This document shows positions 53,638 to 61,423 of a stretch of DNA of 64,000 nt, in pieces. The notes under the pieces were generated by a model that saw only the letters and a program-made list of their open reading frames with translations, had not been told where the DNA came from and ran no database searches. The position numbers were made by a program, and so were the translations under genes. How positions within the stretch are numbered: position 1 is the first letter of the stretch; the number at the start of each line of letters is the position of its first letter. The stretch comes from Capillimicrobium parvum (GTDB lineage Bacteria > Actinomycetota > Thermoleophilia > Solirubrobacterales > Solirubrobacteraceae). Location of the stretch: NCBI RefSeq assembly GCF_021172045.1, contig NZ_CP087164.1, positions 2,232,001 through 2,296,000 on the forward strand. Direction: 5' to 3'.

Positions 53638-53796
53638 GCCTGGTCGTCCTCGCCGGGCGCCGGCGCGTCAACGCCGATCAGCTACACGGGCACGTCCTGC
53701 CGGCCGCCGATCTACATCGCCTGGGCCTGGTCGTCCTCGCCAGGCGCCGGCGCGTCAACGCCGATCTGCTCCACGGCCACGTCCTGCCAGCCGCGC
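53623..53796. repeat. 87-bp tandem duplication across two convergent gene ends
   Basis: Units start at 53623 and 53710. Each begins ATCTACATCGCCTG and continues to CACGTCCTGCC. Unit 1 contains the transpeptidase stop (CCTGAGCC); in unit 2 the same place reads CCTGGGCC. On the minus strand unit 2 contains the end of the downstream gene, whose TAG comes from the transpeptidase codons for Ile-Tyr. The length is 29 codons exactly, so both reading frames survived. Confidence 0.85.
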
Positions 53797-54026
53797 TCGA
53801 CGAGCAGGGCATGGTGGGGCGAGTGGCGAAAGACCAGGCTACCGATGAACACGCCCTTCTCCCGGCGGCGCATGACCGCGTACCACATGGTCGTGGCGTC
53901 GTGCGTGCCCTGGATCCGGTGCCACGGCCGCGGCACGTCGCCGGCCGGCGACGCGATGCCCGCGGCCATCAGCTGCTTCTGCGTGGCGACCCGCCCGCGC
54001 TGAGTGTCGATGAAGAAGAGCGCCAT
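53712..54026 (-). CDS. Small conserved-looking protein of unknown function
   Basis: A 104-residue soluble protein starting MALFFIDTQRGRVATQKQLM, with MWYAVMRRREKGVFIGSLVF and an acidic Pro/Asp-rich end. ATG 54026 follows TAGGTT by 8 bases, which supports it as a gene. Its 5' end overlaps the start of the divergent recombinase gene, and its 3' end shares the duplicated 87-bp block with the transpeptidase. No function is evident. Confidence 0.65.
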   Translation of the reverse strand: MALFFIDTQRGRVATQKQLMAAGIASPAGDVPRPWHRIQGTHDATTMWYAVMRRREKGVFIGSLVFRHSPHHALLVERGWQDVAVEQIGVDAPAPGEDDQAQAM

Positions 54027-54930
54027 CCCCGCAGAACCTAGCGACGCCTGGATCGCGGCCCTCGAGCTGTTCGCGGCCGACCTGCGCCGGCGCGGCGCCG
54101 CCGAGCGCACGCGCCACGAGTACGCCGCCGACCTGCGCCAGTTCGCGACCTGGGCGACCGCCGCCGGGTTCGATGCGCCGGCCGTGACCCCGCGGGTCCT
54201 GCGCCGCTACGCGGCCTCGATGTCCGAAGCGGGGCACGCGCCGACGACCATCGCCCGCAAGCTCGCCGCGCTGCGCTCATTCTTCCGGACGATGCGCGAG
54301 CACGGCGACCTGCCGCAGAACCCGGCGGATCTCGTCTCCTCGCCGAAGCGCCCGTCGAAGCTGCCGCGCGTGCTCAAGGCCGACGAGGTCGCCCGCCTGC
54401 TCGATCGCATCCCCGCCTCCACGCCGCTCGAGCTGCGCGACCGTGCGATGTTCGAGCTCGCCTACGCGAGCGGGCTGCGCGCCGAGGAGCTCGTGAACCT
54501 GGACGTCGAGTCCGTGGGCTTCGATGCCGAGGAGCTGCGCGTCGAGGGCAAGGGCTCGAAGACCCGGATCGTTCCCGTGGGCGAGGAGGCGCTCACGGCG
54601 GTGACGCGCTATCTCGAGCGCGGGCGCCCCGTCCTGCGCTCCGACCCCGCCGAACCGGCGCTGCTGCTGTCGAAGTCCGGCCGGCGCCTGTCGACCTCGG
54701 ACGTCCGTCGCCGGCTGCGCGTGTGGACCCGTCTCGTCGGCCTGCAGGGCGGCGTCTCGCCGCACGCGCTGCGCCACTCGTTCGCCACGCACCTCCTCGA
54801 CGGCGGCGCGGACCTGCGCGCCATCCAGGAGCTCCTCGGGCACGCGTCGATCAGCACGACGCAGATTTACACTCGGGTAGAGTCCGCCCGGTTGAGGACC
54901 GCCTATGCCCGCAGCCATCCAAGGGCGTAG
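54010..54930 (+). CDS. Tyrosine recombinase, XerC/XerD type
   Basis: A 306-residue recombinase that resolves chromosome dimers. A SAM-like N-domain (ELFAADLRRRGAAERTRHEY) is followed by the catalytic Arg in ASGLRAEELVNL, the Lys in GKGSKTRIVPVG, the HALRHSFATHLL box, and the nucleophile Tyr in STTQIYTRVESARL. The ATG at 54010 has no -10 and overlaps the divergent gene; GTG 54004 is an alternative. The 3' end overlaps the sigma gene by 26 bases. Confidence 0.92.
   Translation: MKKSAIPAEPSDAWIAALELFAADLRRRGAAERTRHEYAADLRQFATWATAAGFDAPAVTPRVLRRYAASMSEAGHAPTTIARKLAALRSFFRTMREHGDLPQNPADLVSSPKRPSKLPRVLKADEVARLLDRIPASTPLELRDRAMFELAYASGLRAEELVNLDVESVGFDAEELRVEGKGSKTRIVPVGEEALTAVTRYLERGRPVLRSDPAEPALLLSKSGRRLSTSDVRRRLRVWTRLVGLQGGVSPHALRHSFATHLLDGGADLRAIQELLGHASISTTQIYTRVESARLRTAYARSHPRA
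54035..54040 (-). promoter_or_regulatory. -10-like TAGGTT for the gene at 53712-54026
   Basis: On the minus strand it lies 8 bases before ATG 54026, inside the recombinase coding sequence. Confidence 0.4.
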
Positions 54931-55747
54931 TGGGGTTCGCGCGGAGGGAAGCGACCTGGAGACCAACGTCAAAGCGATCGAGCTGCGGGACCTGTGGCGC
55001 CGCTACAAGCAGCAGGGCGACGCGCGCGCCCGTGAGCGGCTCGTCGTCACCTACTCGCCGCTGGTCAAGTATGTGTCCGGACGCATGGCGTCGGGCCTGC
55101 CCGCCCACGTCGAGGAGGCCGACCTCATCTCGTACGGCCTCGTCGGCCTGATCTCGGCGATCGAGCGCTTCGACATCGAGCGCGAGATCAAGTTCGAGAC
55201 CTACGCGATCACCCGGATCAAGGGCGCGATCATCGACGAGCTGCGCTCGCTCGACTGGGTGCCCCGGTCTGTCCGCGCACGGGCGCGCGAGATCGAGAAG
55301 GCCAACTCGAAGCTCGAGCACCGGCTGCAGCGCGCGCCGACCGACGAGGAGATGTCGGCCGAGCTCGGCATCACCGTCGACGAGTTCCAGGACTCGCTGC
55401 AGCAGATCTCGACCTCGACGGTTGCCGCGCTCGACGAGCTGTGGACCGTCTCGGACGCCAGCGGCGACCAGGTGTCGCTGCTCGACACGCTGCAGGACCC
55501 GGACGCTCCCGACCCGGCGACGATCATGGACGCGACCGAGCTCAAGGACCGCGTCGCCGACGCGATCGCCCGCCTGCCGGAGCGTGAGAAGCTCGTCGTC
55601 GCCCTCTACTACTACGAGAACCTCACCCTTCGGGAGATCGGCGAGGTCCTCGGCGTCACCGAGTCGCGCATCTCCCAGCTGCACACGAAGGCGGTGCTGC
55701 GTCTGCGCTCGCGGCTGGCCACCGAGACCGACGTGCTTCCCGGCTAA
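54905..55747 (+). CDS. whiG: FliA/WhiG-type RNA polymerase sigma factor
   Basis: A 280-residue sigma-70 family protein of the FliA/WhiG type. Region 2 has LISYGLVGLISAIERFDIER and TYAITRIKGAIIDELRSLDW, the hallmark of this subgroup. Region 3 has ADEE-like PTDEEMSAELGITVDEFQ, and region 4 YYYENLTLREIGEVLGVTES. In Streptomyces WhiG starts sporulation; elsewhere FliA controls flagella. No flagellar gene is visible here. ATG 54905 lies inside the recombinase gene. The stop overlaps the next convergent gene by 3 bases. Confidence 0.9.
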   Translation: MPAAIQGRSGVRAEGSDLETNVKAIELRDLWRRYKQQGDARARERLVVTYSPLVKYVSGRMASGLPAHVEEADLISYGLVGLISAIERFDIEREIKFETYAITRIKGAIIDELRSLDWVPRSVRARAREIEKANSKLEHRLQRAPTDEEMSAELGITVDEFQDSLQQISTSTVAALDELWTVSDASGDQVSLLDTLQDPDAPDPATIMDATELKDRVADAIARLPEREKLVVALYYYENLTLREIGEVLGVTESRISQLHTKAVLRLRSRLATETDVLPG

Positions 55748-56565
55748 CGCGCTCCGGCGGTCATCGGCGCCGTCCGGCGCCGGACCCGCCCGCGCCGGCG
55801 CTGCCGGCGAACCGCCTCGTAGACGAGCAGCGCGAGGGCCACCGGCACCGTCGCCGGCAGCGTGTCGAGGACGAGGAAGAGCGCGTCGAACGCGACGGCG
55901 AGGACCAGGACGAGGACGGCCACGCCGGCCTGCGCGCGGCGCGACACCTCCGCCGCCACGACGGCGCCGAGCACCGCGGCGAGGAACAGGTCGCCGTAGC
56001 CCATGCTGGCCGGGTCGATGATCGCCACCTGCAGGCGCGGCAGCTCGGCGGCGGGCCTGGCCGCGACGAGCGTCGAGTTGGGCTGCTGCAGCTGCTCGGA
56101 GAGGATGAGGATCGCGTCGGCGGTCGCCATCGCGAGGATCCCGAGCTTGAGCAGCATTGCGGGGGCCACGCCGCGCAGCAGCCGCGCGAGCGTCACGCAG
56201 CTCAGCGCGGTCAGCGCCAGCGCGCACAGGTGGCCGCCCAGCTCGCCGGACCAGATCCATGCGGCGGCGCCGAGCGGCAGCACCGCGACCGCGTAGACCG
56301 GCCGGGCGCCGTGCATCGCCCAGCCGAGCGCCACCGCGGCCAGCGGCGGGCACGCGATCAGCGCCAGCCACGTCAGCCCGTCGGCCAGCCCGGGCAGGGC
56401 CGTGATGCCGAAGACCACGGCCACGATCGACGCCGGCGGGATGAGCGCCCACCAGCGCCCGCCCAGCCGCGCGAGCGGCCTGGGCAGCCCGGCGGCGGGC
56501 AGCGCGACCAGGGCCGCCTGGACGGCGTCCAATGCCACGATGGAGGGGTTCCAGGGAAGGTCCAT
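55744..56565 (-). CDS. GxGD-motif integral membrane protein (presenilin- or prepilin-peptidase-like)
   Basis: A 273-residue membrane protein with 7-8 hydrophobic segments. A membrane Asp150 (MATADAILIL) is followed 42 residues later by SMGYGDLFLAAVLGAVVA with Asp192 in a GxGD motif. Two such aspartates define both presenilin/SPP intramembrane proteases and type IV prepilin peptidases. The flanking LFLAAVLGAVVA resembles prepilin peptidases, but their cytoplasmic Cys motif and DLRxRxIPN loop are absent. A C-terminal PAL motif is not clear either. Enzymatic activity is inferred. ATG 56565 is chosen by the hydrophobic start. Confidence 0.6.
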   Translation of the reverse strand: MDLPWNPSIVALDAVQAALVALPAAGLPRPLARLGGRWWALIPPASIVAVVFGITALPGLADGLTWLALIACPPLAAVALGWAMHGARPVYAVAVLPLGAAAWIWSGELGGHLCALALTALSCVTLARLLRGVAPAMLLKLGILAMATADAILILSEQLQQPNSTLVAARPAAELPRLQVAIIDPASMGYGDLFLAAVLGAVVAAEVSRRAQAGVAVLVLVLAVAFDALFLVLDTLPATVPVALALLVYEAVRRQRRRGRVRRRTAPMTAGAR

Positions 56566-56610
56566 TGTGAGTAGGGTCCCTCGCTCATTCGCGAGGAGAG
56601 GAGCGTAGGC

Positions 56611-58683
56611 ATGCACAAGCGTGCGGACCGCATTCGCAATGTCGCCCTAGTCGGCCACCGAGGCAGTGGCAAGACCTCGGTGCACGAGGCCCTGCTCTAC
56701 CAGGCCGGAGCCACGAACCGCCTTGGCTCGGTGGTCGACGGAACCACGGTGTCGGACTCCGACCCCGACGAGCAGGCCCGGGGGATGTCGATCGGCGCGT
56801 CGCTGAACTCGTTCGAGTGGCAGGACCGCAAGATCAACCTCATCGACACCCCGGGCGACCCGTCGTTCGTGGCCGACGCACTCGGCGCGCTGCGCGTGTG
56901 CGAGTCCGCGGTGTTCGTCGTCAACGCGGTGATGGGCGTCGAGGTCTCGACGACCCGCCTGTGGCGGCGCGCCGAGGAGCTCGACATCGCCCGCCTCATC
57001 TTCGTGAACATGCTCGACCGCGAGCGCGCCGACTTCTTCCGCACGCTCGACGGCCTGAAGGCCGCCTTCGGCCCGCACGTCGTCGCGACCGAGATCCCGA
57101 TCGGGCGCGAGCACGACGTCAGCGGCGTCATCGACCTCGTCGACATGAAGGCCTACCAGTACGACCCGTCGCATCCATCCCGCGACAACTGCACCGAGAT
57201 CCCCGTGCCGGACGAGCTCATGGCGCAGGCCGAGGAGTTCCGCGAGAAGCTGATGGACGAGGTCGCGGAGGTCTCCGAGCCGCTCATGGAGCGCTACCTC
57301 GAGGGCGAGGAGATCTCCCACGACGAGATCGTCACCGCGCTCAAGGACGGCACGAACCACGGCGACATCTTCCCGGTGACGTGCGGCGTCGCGGTGCGCA
57401 ACCTTGCGACGAACCGCCTGCTCGACGCGATCGTCGAGGACCTCCCGAGCCCCGTCAAGCACGGCGGCCTCGAGGTGGGCGACATGACCCTGGAGCCGTC
57501 CGAGGACGCCGAGCTGTTCGCCTACGTGTTCAAGACGCGCGCCGACCCGTTCGCGGGGCGCATCAACCTCTTCCGCGTCTACCAGGGCGTCCTGGCCAAG
57601 GACACCCAGGTGCTCAACACCCGCTCGCACCACAAGGAGCGCATCGGCCAGCTGCTCGTCTTCCGCGGCAAGGAGACCGAGCACGCCGAGGACTTCGGCC
57701 CGGGCGACATCGGCGCCGCCGTCAAGCTCAAGGAGACCCGCGCCGGCGACTGGCTCGCCGCTCGGGATGAGCCGGTGGAGATGCCGTCGATCCCGCTGCC
57801 CGCACCGGTCATGGCCTTCGCGATGGAGCCGAAGTCCAAGGGCGACGAGGACAAGGTGTTCACCGCCCTGCGCCGGCTGCAGGAGGAGGACCCGACGATC
57901 GACCTGCACCGCGACGAGCAGACCGGCGAGCAGATCGTGGCCGGCCTGTCGCAGATCCACGTCGAGGTGATCGTCGACCGCCTGCGCGACCGCTTCGGTG
58001 CCGAGGTGACGCTCAAGCCGCCGCGCGTGCCCTACCAGGAGACGCTGCGCCGGCCCGCGAAGGCGCACGGGCGCCACAAGAAGCAGTCCGGCGGGCGCGG
58101 GCAGTTCGGGGACTGCCACATCGAGATCGAGCCGCTCGAGCCGGGCTCCGGGTTCCAGTTCGAGGACAAGATCAAGGGCGGGGTGATCCCGCACAGCTTC
58201 ATCCCCGCGGTCGAGAAGGGCGTGCGCGAGGCGATGGCGGCCGGGCCGGTCGCCGGGTTCCCCGTCAAGGACATCCGCGTACGGCTCGTCGACGGCTCCT
58301 ACCACACGGTCGACTCGTCGGAGATGGCGTTCAAGCTGGCGGGCACGATCGCCATGAAGGAGGCGATGGCGAACGCCGACGCCGCGCTGCTCGAGCCGAT
58401 CATGACCGTGACCGTGTCGGTCCCCGAGGACTCGGTCGGCGACGTCATCGGCGACCTCAACTCGCGGCGCGGGCGCCCGCAGGGAATGGAGCCGGCGGCC
58501 GGCATGACCGAGATCAAGGCCGAGGTGCCGATGGCCGAGATGCTCAGCTACGCGCCGGACCTGCGCTCCCTGACCGGCGGGCAGGGCGACTACACCATGG
58601 AGTTCCTGCGCTACGAGGAGGTGCCGGCCCACCTCGCCCAGAAGGTCGTCCAGCAGACGGCCGGGGAGGCGGTCACCGCTTGA
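56611..58683 (+). CDS. EF-G2-type translation GTPase
   Basis: A 690-residue EF-G paralogue. The P-loop is GHRGSGKTSVHEAL, followed by the switch QARGMSIGASL, DTPGDPSFVADAL and NMLDRERADFF. In translocating EF-G the switch reads DTPGHVDF, so the catalytic His is replaced by Asp, and G4 NKxD is NMLD. This matches mycobacterial EF-G2 (FusA2), reported not to support translocation-coupled GTPase. Domains III-V follow (GRGQFGDCHIEIEPL). A strong GAGGAGAGGAG site upstream gives a normal leader. Confidence 0.93.
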   Translation: MHKRADRIRNVALVGHRGSGKTSVHEALLYQAGATNRLGSVVDGTTVSDSDPDEQARGMSIGASLNSFEWQDRKINLIDTPGDPSFVADALGALRVCESAVFVVNAVMGVEVSTTRLWRRAEELDIARLIFVNMLDRERADFFRTLDGLKAAFGPHVVATEIPIGREHDVSGVIDLVDMKAYQYDPSHPSRDNCTEIPVPDELMAQAEEFREKLMDEVAEVSEPLMERYLEGEEISHDEIVTALKDGTNHGDIFPVTCGVAVRNLATNRLLDAIVEDLPSPVKHGGLEVGDMTLEPSEDAELFAYVFKTRADPFAGRINLFRVYQGVLAKDTQVLNTRSHHKERIGQLLVFRGKETEHAEDFGPGDIGAAVKLKETRAGDWLAARDEPVEMPSIPLPAPVMAFAMEPKSKGDEDKVFTALRRLQEEDPTIDLHRDEQTGEQIVAGLSQIHVEVIVDRLRDRFGAEVTLKPPRVPYQETLRRPAKAHGRHKKQSGGRGQFGDCHIEIEPLEPGSGFQFEDKIKGGVIPHSFIPAVEKGVREAMAAGPVAGFPVKDIRVRLVDGSYHTVDSSEMAFKLAGTIAMKEAMANADAALLEPIMTVTVSVPEDSVGDVIGDLNSRRGRPQGMEPAAGMTEIKAEVPMAEMLSYAPDLRSLTGGQGDYTMEFLRYEEVPAHLAQKVVQQTAGEAVTA

Positions 58684-58684
58684 G

Positions 58685-58704
58685 CCCCCGCCGCGGGCCG
58701 GGGG
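58685..58704 (+). terminator. Short GC hairpin after the EF-G2 gene
   Basis: CCCCCG and CGGGGG form a 6-bp stem with an 8-base loop directly after the stop. There is no U-tract. Confidence 0.35.
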
Positions 58705-58711
58705 TGCATCC

Positions 58712-58782
58712 AGGGGTGCCGATGCCGGCCCCCGGCTGGCCACGGTGGGTTTCCGGCGGCTGCCGGCGTGAGGCGGGCCCCC
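58712..58782 (+). repeat. Dispersed 70-bp element, copy D (71 bp)
   Basis: This copy begins AGGGGTGCCGATGCCGGCC and ends GGCGTGAGGCGGGCCCCC. It has one more base than the others and lies 28 bases after the EF-G2 stop. Confidence 0.8.
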
Positions 58783-58790
58783 GTGCGTTG

Positions 58791-58796
58791 TACCCT
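58791..58796 (+). promoter_or_regulatory. -10-like TACCCT
   Basis: TACCCT lies 11 bases before the ATG at 58808 and 8 bases after the 70-bp element. Confidence 0.42.
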
Positions 58797-58807
58797 CGGC
58801 CCGCGCC

Positions 58808-59578
58808 ATGACCCCGAAGCAGATCGCCACCAACCAGGCCCAGATCTCCTGCGACGTCTGCGGCCGCACGCTGCTGCGCGGCGAGCACGCCGACATCTTC
58901 CTGCACAGCGGCGAGCGGCGGACGGTGTGCGAGCTGTGCACGCAGCGGGCCGCCAACGAGGGCTGGATCCGCGAGGCGTTCGCCGACGACCTCCCTGTCC
59001 GCGCCCGCGGGCGCCGCGAGCGCGGCTCCCTGTTCGGGCGCTTCGGCCGCCGCCGCGCGCCGAACGGCCAGGCGGCAGCGGGCGGCCTGAGCCGCGGCCC
59101 CCGCGCGGCGGCCGACGAGCCGCTCGAGGCGCCGGTCCTGCCCTACGGCGACGACAACGACCCGACCTACGTGGCCGAGGTCGCGCCCGCCCCGGCGCCG
59201 CCCCCGCGCGTCGAGCCGTCGCTCGAGATCCCGCGCGAGCGCCACGTCCACGCCGTGCCGACGAACGCGGACATGAAGCGGGCGCGCGCGGTGGAGGTCT
59301 TCAACGCTTCGACGCATCCCCGCACCGTCTCCGGCGTGGCCCGGTCGCTCGGCGCGCCGTTCGTGGTGGTGCGCCCGTCGGAGACCGAGGGCTCGATCGT
59401 CTCGATCACCGCGGGCTGGGAGCTGTGCTGGTACCGCTACGAGGTCGACCTCGCCGACGAGGCCGCCGGCGTGCGCGTCTCCGCCCAGGGCGACGAGATC
59501 TCCGAGCTCGATCCGGCCGACCAGGTGCCGAACGCCGCCGCCGACGAGCGGGGTGAGATCCGCCTCGTGGCCGGGTAG
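58808..59578 (+). CDS. Zinc-finger-like protein of unknown function
   Basis: A 256-residue protein. Residues 15-44 form a Cys4 zinc site (CDVCGRTLLRGEH and CELC). A basic and Pro-rich linker leads to a C-terminal domain (residues 155-235) with MKRARAVEVFNASTHPRTVS and VVRPSETEGSIVSITAGWEL. No known family is recalled. The N-terminal Cys finger resembles ribosomal or transcription zinc ribbons. Its neighbours on the strand are a small unknown gene and an RNase HI. Confidence 0.6.
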   Translation: MTPKQIATNQAQISCDVCGRTLLRGEHADIFLHSGERRTVCELCTQRAANEGWIREAFADDLPVRARGRRERGSLFGRFGRRRAPNGQAAAGGLSRGPRAAADEPLEAPVLPYGDDNDPTYVAEVAPAPAPPPRVEPSLEIPRERHVHAVPTNADMKRARAVEVFNASTHPRTVSGVARSLGAPFVVVRPSETEGSIVSITAGWELCWYRYEVDLADEAAGVRVSAQGDEISELDPADQVPNAAADERGEIRLVAG

Positions 59579-59581
59579 CCT
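59576..59581 (+). promoter_or_regulatory. -10-like TAGCCT
   Basis: TAGCCT contains the stop of the upstream gene and lies 10 bases before the ATG at 59592. Confidence 0.4.
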
Positions 59582-59591
59582 CGCCTCCGCG

Positions 59592-59810
59592 ATGATCTAC
59601 TGCGTCGTGCCCGAGCCGCTCGCCGACGAGCTCTACCCGAAGCTCTCGGAGTACTACAAGGACGACCCGAACGTCACGGTCATCATCGACCGGCGCAAGT
59701 CGGAGCGGCGAGCGCACGGCGACGGGCCCGCGCCCGAGAGCCGCCGGGAGGTGCGTGACCGGCGCCGCCCGCGCGCCGCGGGCGACTTCCCGCGCATCGA
59801 CCCGGAGTAG
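59592..59810 (+). CDS. Small charged protein of unknown function
   Basis: A 72-residue protein with MIYCVVPEPLADELYPKLSE followed by TVIIDRRKSERRAHGDG and an Arg-rich end (RREVRDRRRPRAA). DRRKSERR-type tracts are seen in small proteins encoded next to regulators in other bacteria. Nothing more specific can be said. It sits 10 bases upstream of the RNase HI gene. Confidence 0.6.
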   Translation: MIYCVVPEPLADELYPKLSEYYKDDPNVTVIIDRRKSERRAHGDGPAPESRREVRDRRRPRAAGDFPRIDPE

Positions 59811-59820
59811 GAGCACGCGG

Positions 59821-60222
59821 GTGGCGAAGCTCGTCGTCCACGTCGACGGCGGCGCGCGCGGCAACCCGGGCCCGGCCGCGGCCGCGGCGGTGCTCTCCGA
59901 GCCGGGCGGCGAGGTGGTCGACGAGGCCGCCGAGGTGCTGGGCGAGGCGACGAACAACGTGGCGGAGTACCGCGGGCTGCTGCTCGGCCTGCGCCGCGCC
60001 CGGGAGCTCGGCGCGACCGAGGTGGAGGTGGTCAACGACTCCCAGCTGGTGGCGCGGCAGGTCGGCGGCGAGTACAAGGTCAAGCACGCGGCGATGAAGC
60101 CGCTGCACGCCGAGGCGATGGCGCTCCTGGGCGGCTTCGAGGCCTGGAGCATCCGCTCGGTGCCCCGGGCCCAGAACGCGCGGGCCGACGAGCTCGTCAA
60201 CGCGGCGCTGGACGGGGCGTGA
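59821..60222 (+). CDS. RNase HI-like protein
   Basis: A 133-residue RNase H fold: HVDGGARGNPGPAAAAAVLS (Asp), NNVAEYRGLLLGLRRA (Glu), VVNDSQLVARQV (Asp) and RAQNARADELVN (Asp). All four metal-binding acids are present. Compared with E. coli RnhA the basic protrusion is missing, as in archaeal and Bacillus YpdQ-type proteins. GTG 59821 is the start. The stop overlaps the next GTG. Confidence 0.85.
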   Translation: MAKLVVHVDGGARGNPGPAAAAAVLSEPGGEVVDEAAEVLGEATNNVAEYRGLLLGLRRARELGATEVEVVNDSQLVARQVGGEYKVKHAAMKPLHAEAMALLGGFEAWSIRSVPRAQNARADELVNAALDGA

Positions 60223-61394
60223 GCACGGACGGCACGCACGCTCGCTATGAGCGCGCGCTCGGCGACCTCGACGCGCCGCTGGCCTTCGTCGACCTCGACG
60301 CGATGTGGGCCAACGCCGCCGACCTCCTGCGGCGGGCGGGCGGCACGCCGATCCGCGTGGCGTCGAAGTCGGTGCGCTGCCGCGCCCTCCTGCGCGCGAT
60401 GCTCGACCGCGACCCGGGCTTCCGCGGGCTCATGACGTTCACGCTCCCCGAGTCGCTGTGGCTGGCCTCCCACGGCTTCGACGACCTCCTGCTGGCCTAC
60501 CCGACCGTCGACCGCGGCGCGCTGCGCGAGCTGGCGGCGGGCGACGGGCCCGGACCGGTCGTCATGGTCGACTGCCCCGAGCATCTCGATCTCCTGCCCG
60601 CGGGCAGCCGGGTGTGCGTGGACGTCGACCTGTCCTACTGGGCGCTCGGCGGCCGGGTCAGGATCGGGGCCAAGCGCTCGCCGGTGCGCACCCCGGCCCA
60701 CGCGGCCGCGCTGGCGGGCGATGCGCTGCGCCGCGGCCTGCGGGTGGCCGGCGTGATGGGCTACGAGTCGCACATCGCGGGCGTCGGCGACGATCCGCCG
60801 TCGCGGCTGCGCGCGGCGGCGGTCCGGGCGGTGCGGCGGCGGTCGGTGCCGGAGCTGCGCGAGCGGCGCGCCGCCGTCGTGGCCGCGGTGCGCGCCGTCG
60901 TCGGCCCGGAGGCCGCGCTGCTCGTCAACGGCGGGGGCACCGGCAGCCTCGAGCTGACGTCGCCCGAGCCCGCCGTCACCGAGGTCACCGCCGGGTCCGG
61001 CTTCTTCGCCCCGGCGCTGTTCGACCACTACTCCGCGTTCCGGCTGCGGCCGGCCGCGTGGTTCGCGATGCCGGTGGTCCGCCGGCCGAGCCGGCGCACG
61101 GTCACGGCGCTCGGCGGCGGGTACCTCGCCTCCGGCTCCGCCGACCGCCTGCGCCTGCCGGTGCCGACGCTGCCCGCGGGCCTCCGACTCGACGGCCGGG
61201 AGGGTGCGGGCGAGGTGCAGACGCCGCTCACCGGCGATGCCGCGACGAGCCTGCGCATCGGCGACCGCGTGTACTTCCGCCACGCGAAGGCGGGAGAGCT
61301 GTGCGAGCGCTTCGACCGGCTGCACCTCGTCGAGGGCGACCGGATCGTCGACGAGGTGCCCACGTACCGGGGCGAGGGCCGCACCTTCCTCTAG
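60219..61394 (+). CDS. PLP-dependent D-threonine aldolase / D-serine dehydratase-like enzyme
   Basis: A 391-residue fold-type III PLP enzyme. The N-terminal alanine-racemase-type barrel has the PLP Lys in PIRVASKSVRCRALLRAM. The C-terminal barrel has the zinc-type HAKAGELCERFDRL (His and Cys) expected of D-serine dehydratase-like domains. Substrate could be a D-hydroxyamino acid. It overlaps the RNase HI gene by GTGA. Confidence 0.82.
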   Translation: MSTDGTHARYERALGDLDAPLAFVDLDAMWANAADLLRRAGGTPIRVASKSVRCRALLRAMLDRDPGFRGLMTFTLPESLWLASHGFDDLLLAYPTVDRGALRELAAGDGPGPVVMVDCPEHLDLLPAGSRVCVDVDLSYWALGGRVRIGAKRSPVRTPAHAAALAGDALRRGLRVAGVMGYESHIAGVGDDPPSRLRAAAVRAVRRRSVPELRERRAAVVAAVRAVVGPEAALLVNGGGTGSLELTSPEPAVTEVTAGSGFFAPALFDHYSAFRLRPAAWFAMPVVRRPSRRTVTALGGGYLASGSADRLRLPVPTLPAGLRLDGREGAGEVQTPLTGDAATSLRIGDRVYFRHAKAGELCERFDRLHLVEGDRIVDEVPTYRGEGRTFL

Positions 61395-61410
61395 CCGCGG
61401 TCAGGTCGAA

Positions 61411-61416
61411 TAGGCT
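61411..61416 (+). promoter_or_regulatory. -10-like TAGGCT for the HAD-GH65 pair
   Basis: TAGGCT lies 7 bases before GTG 61424, predicting a leaderless mRNA. Confidence 0.45.
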
Positions 61417-61423
61417 GCCGCCG

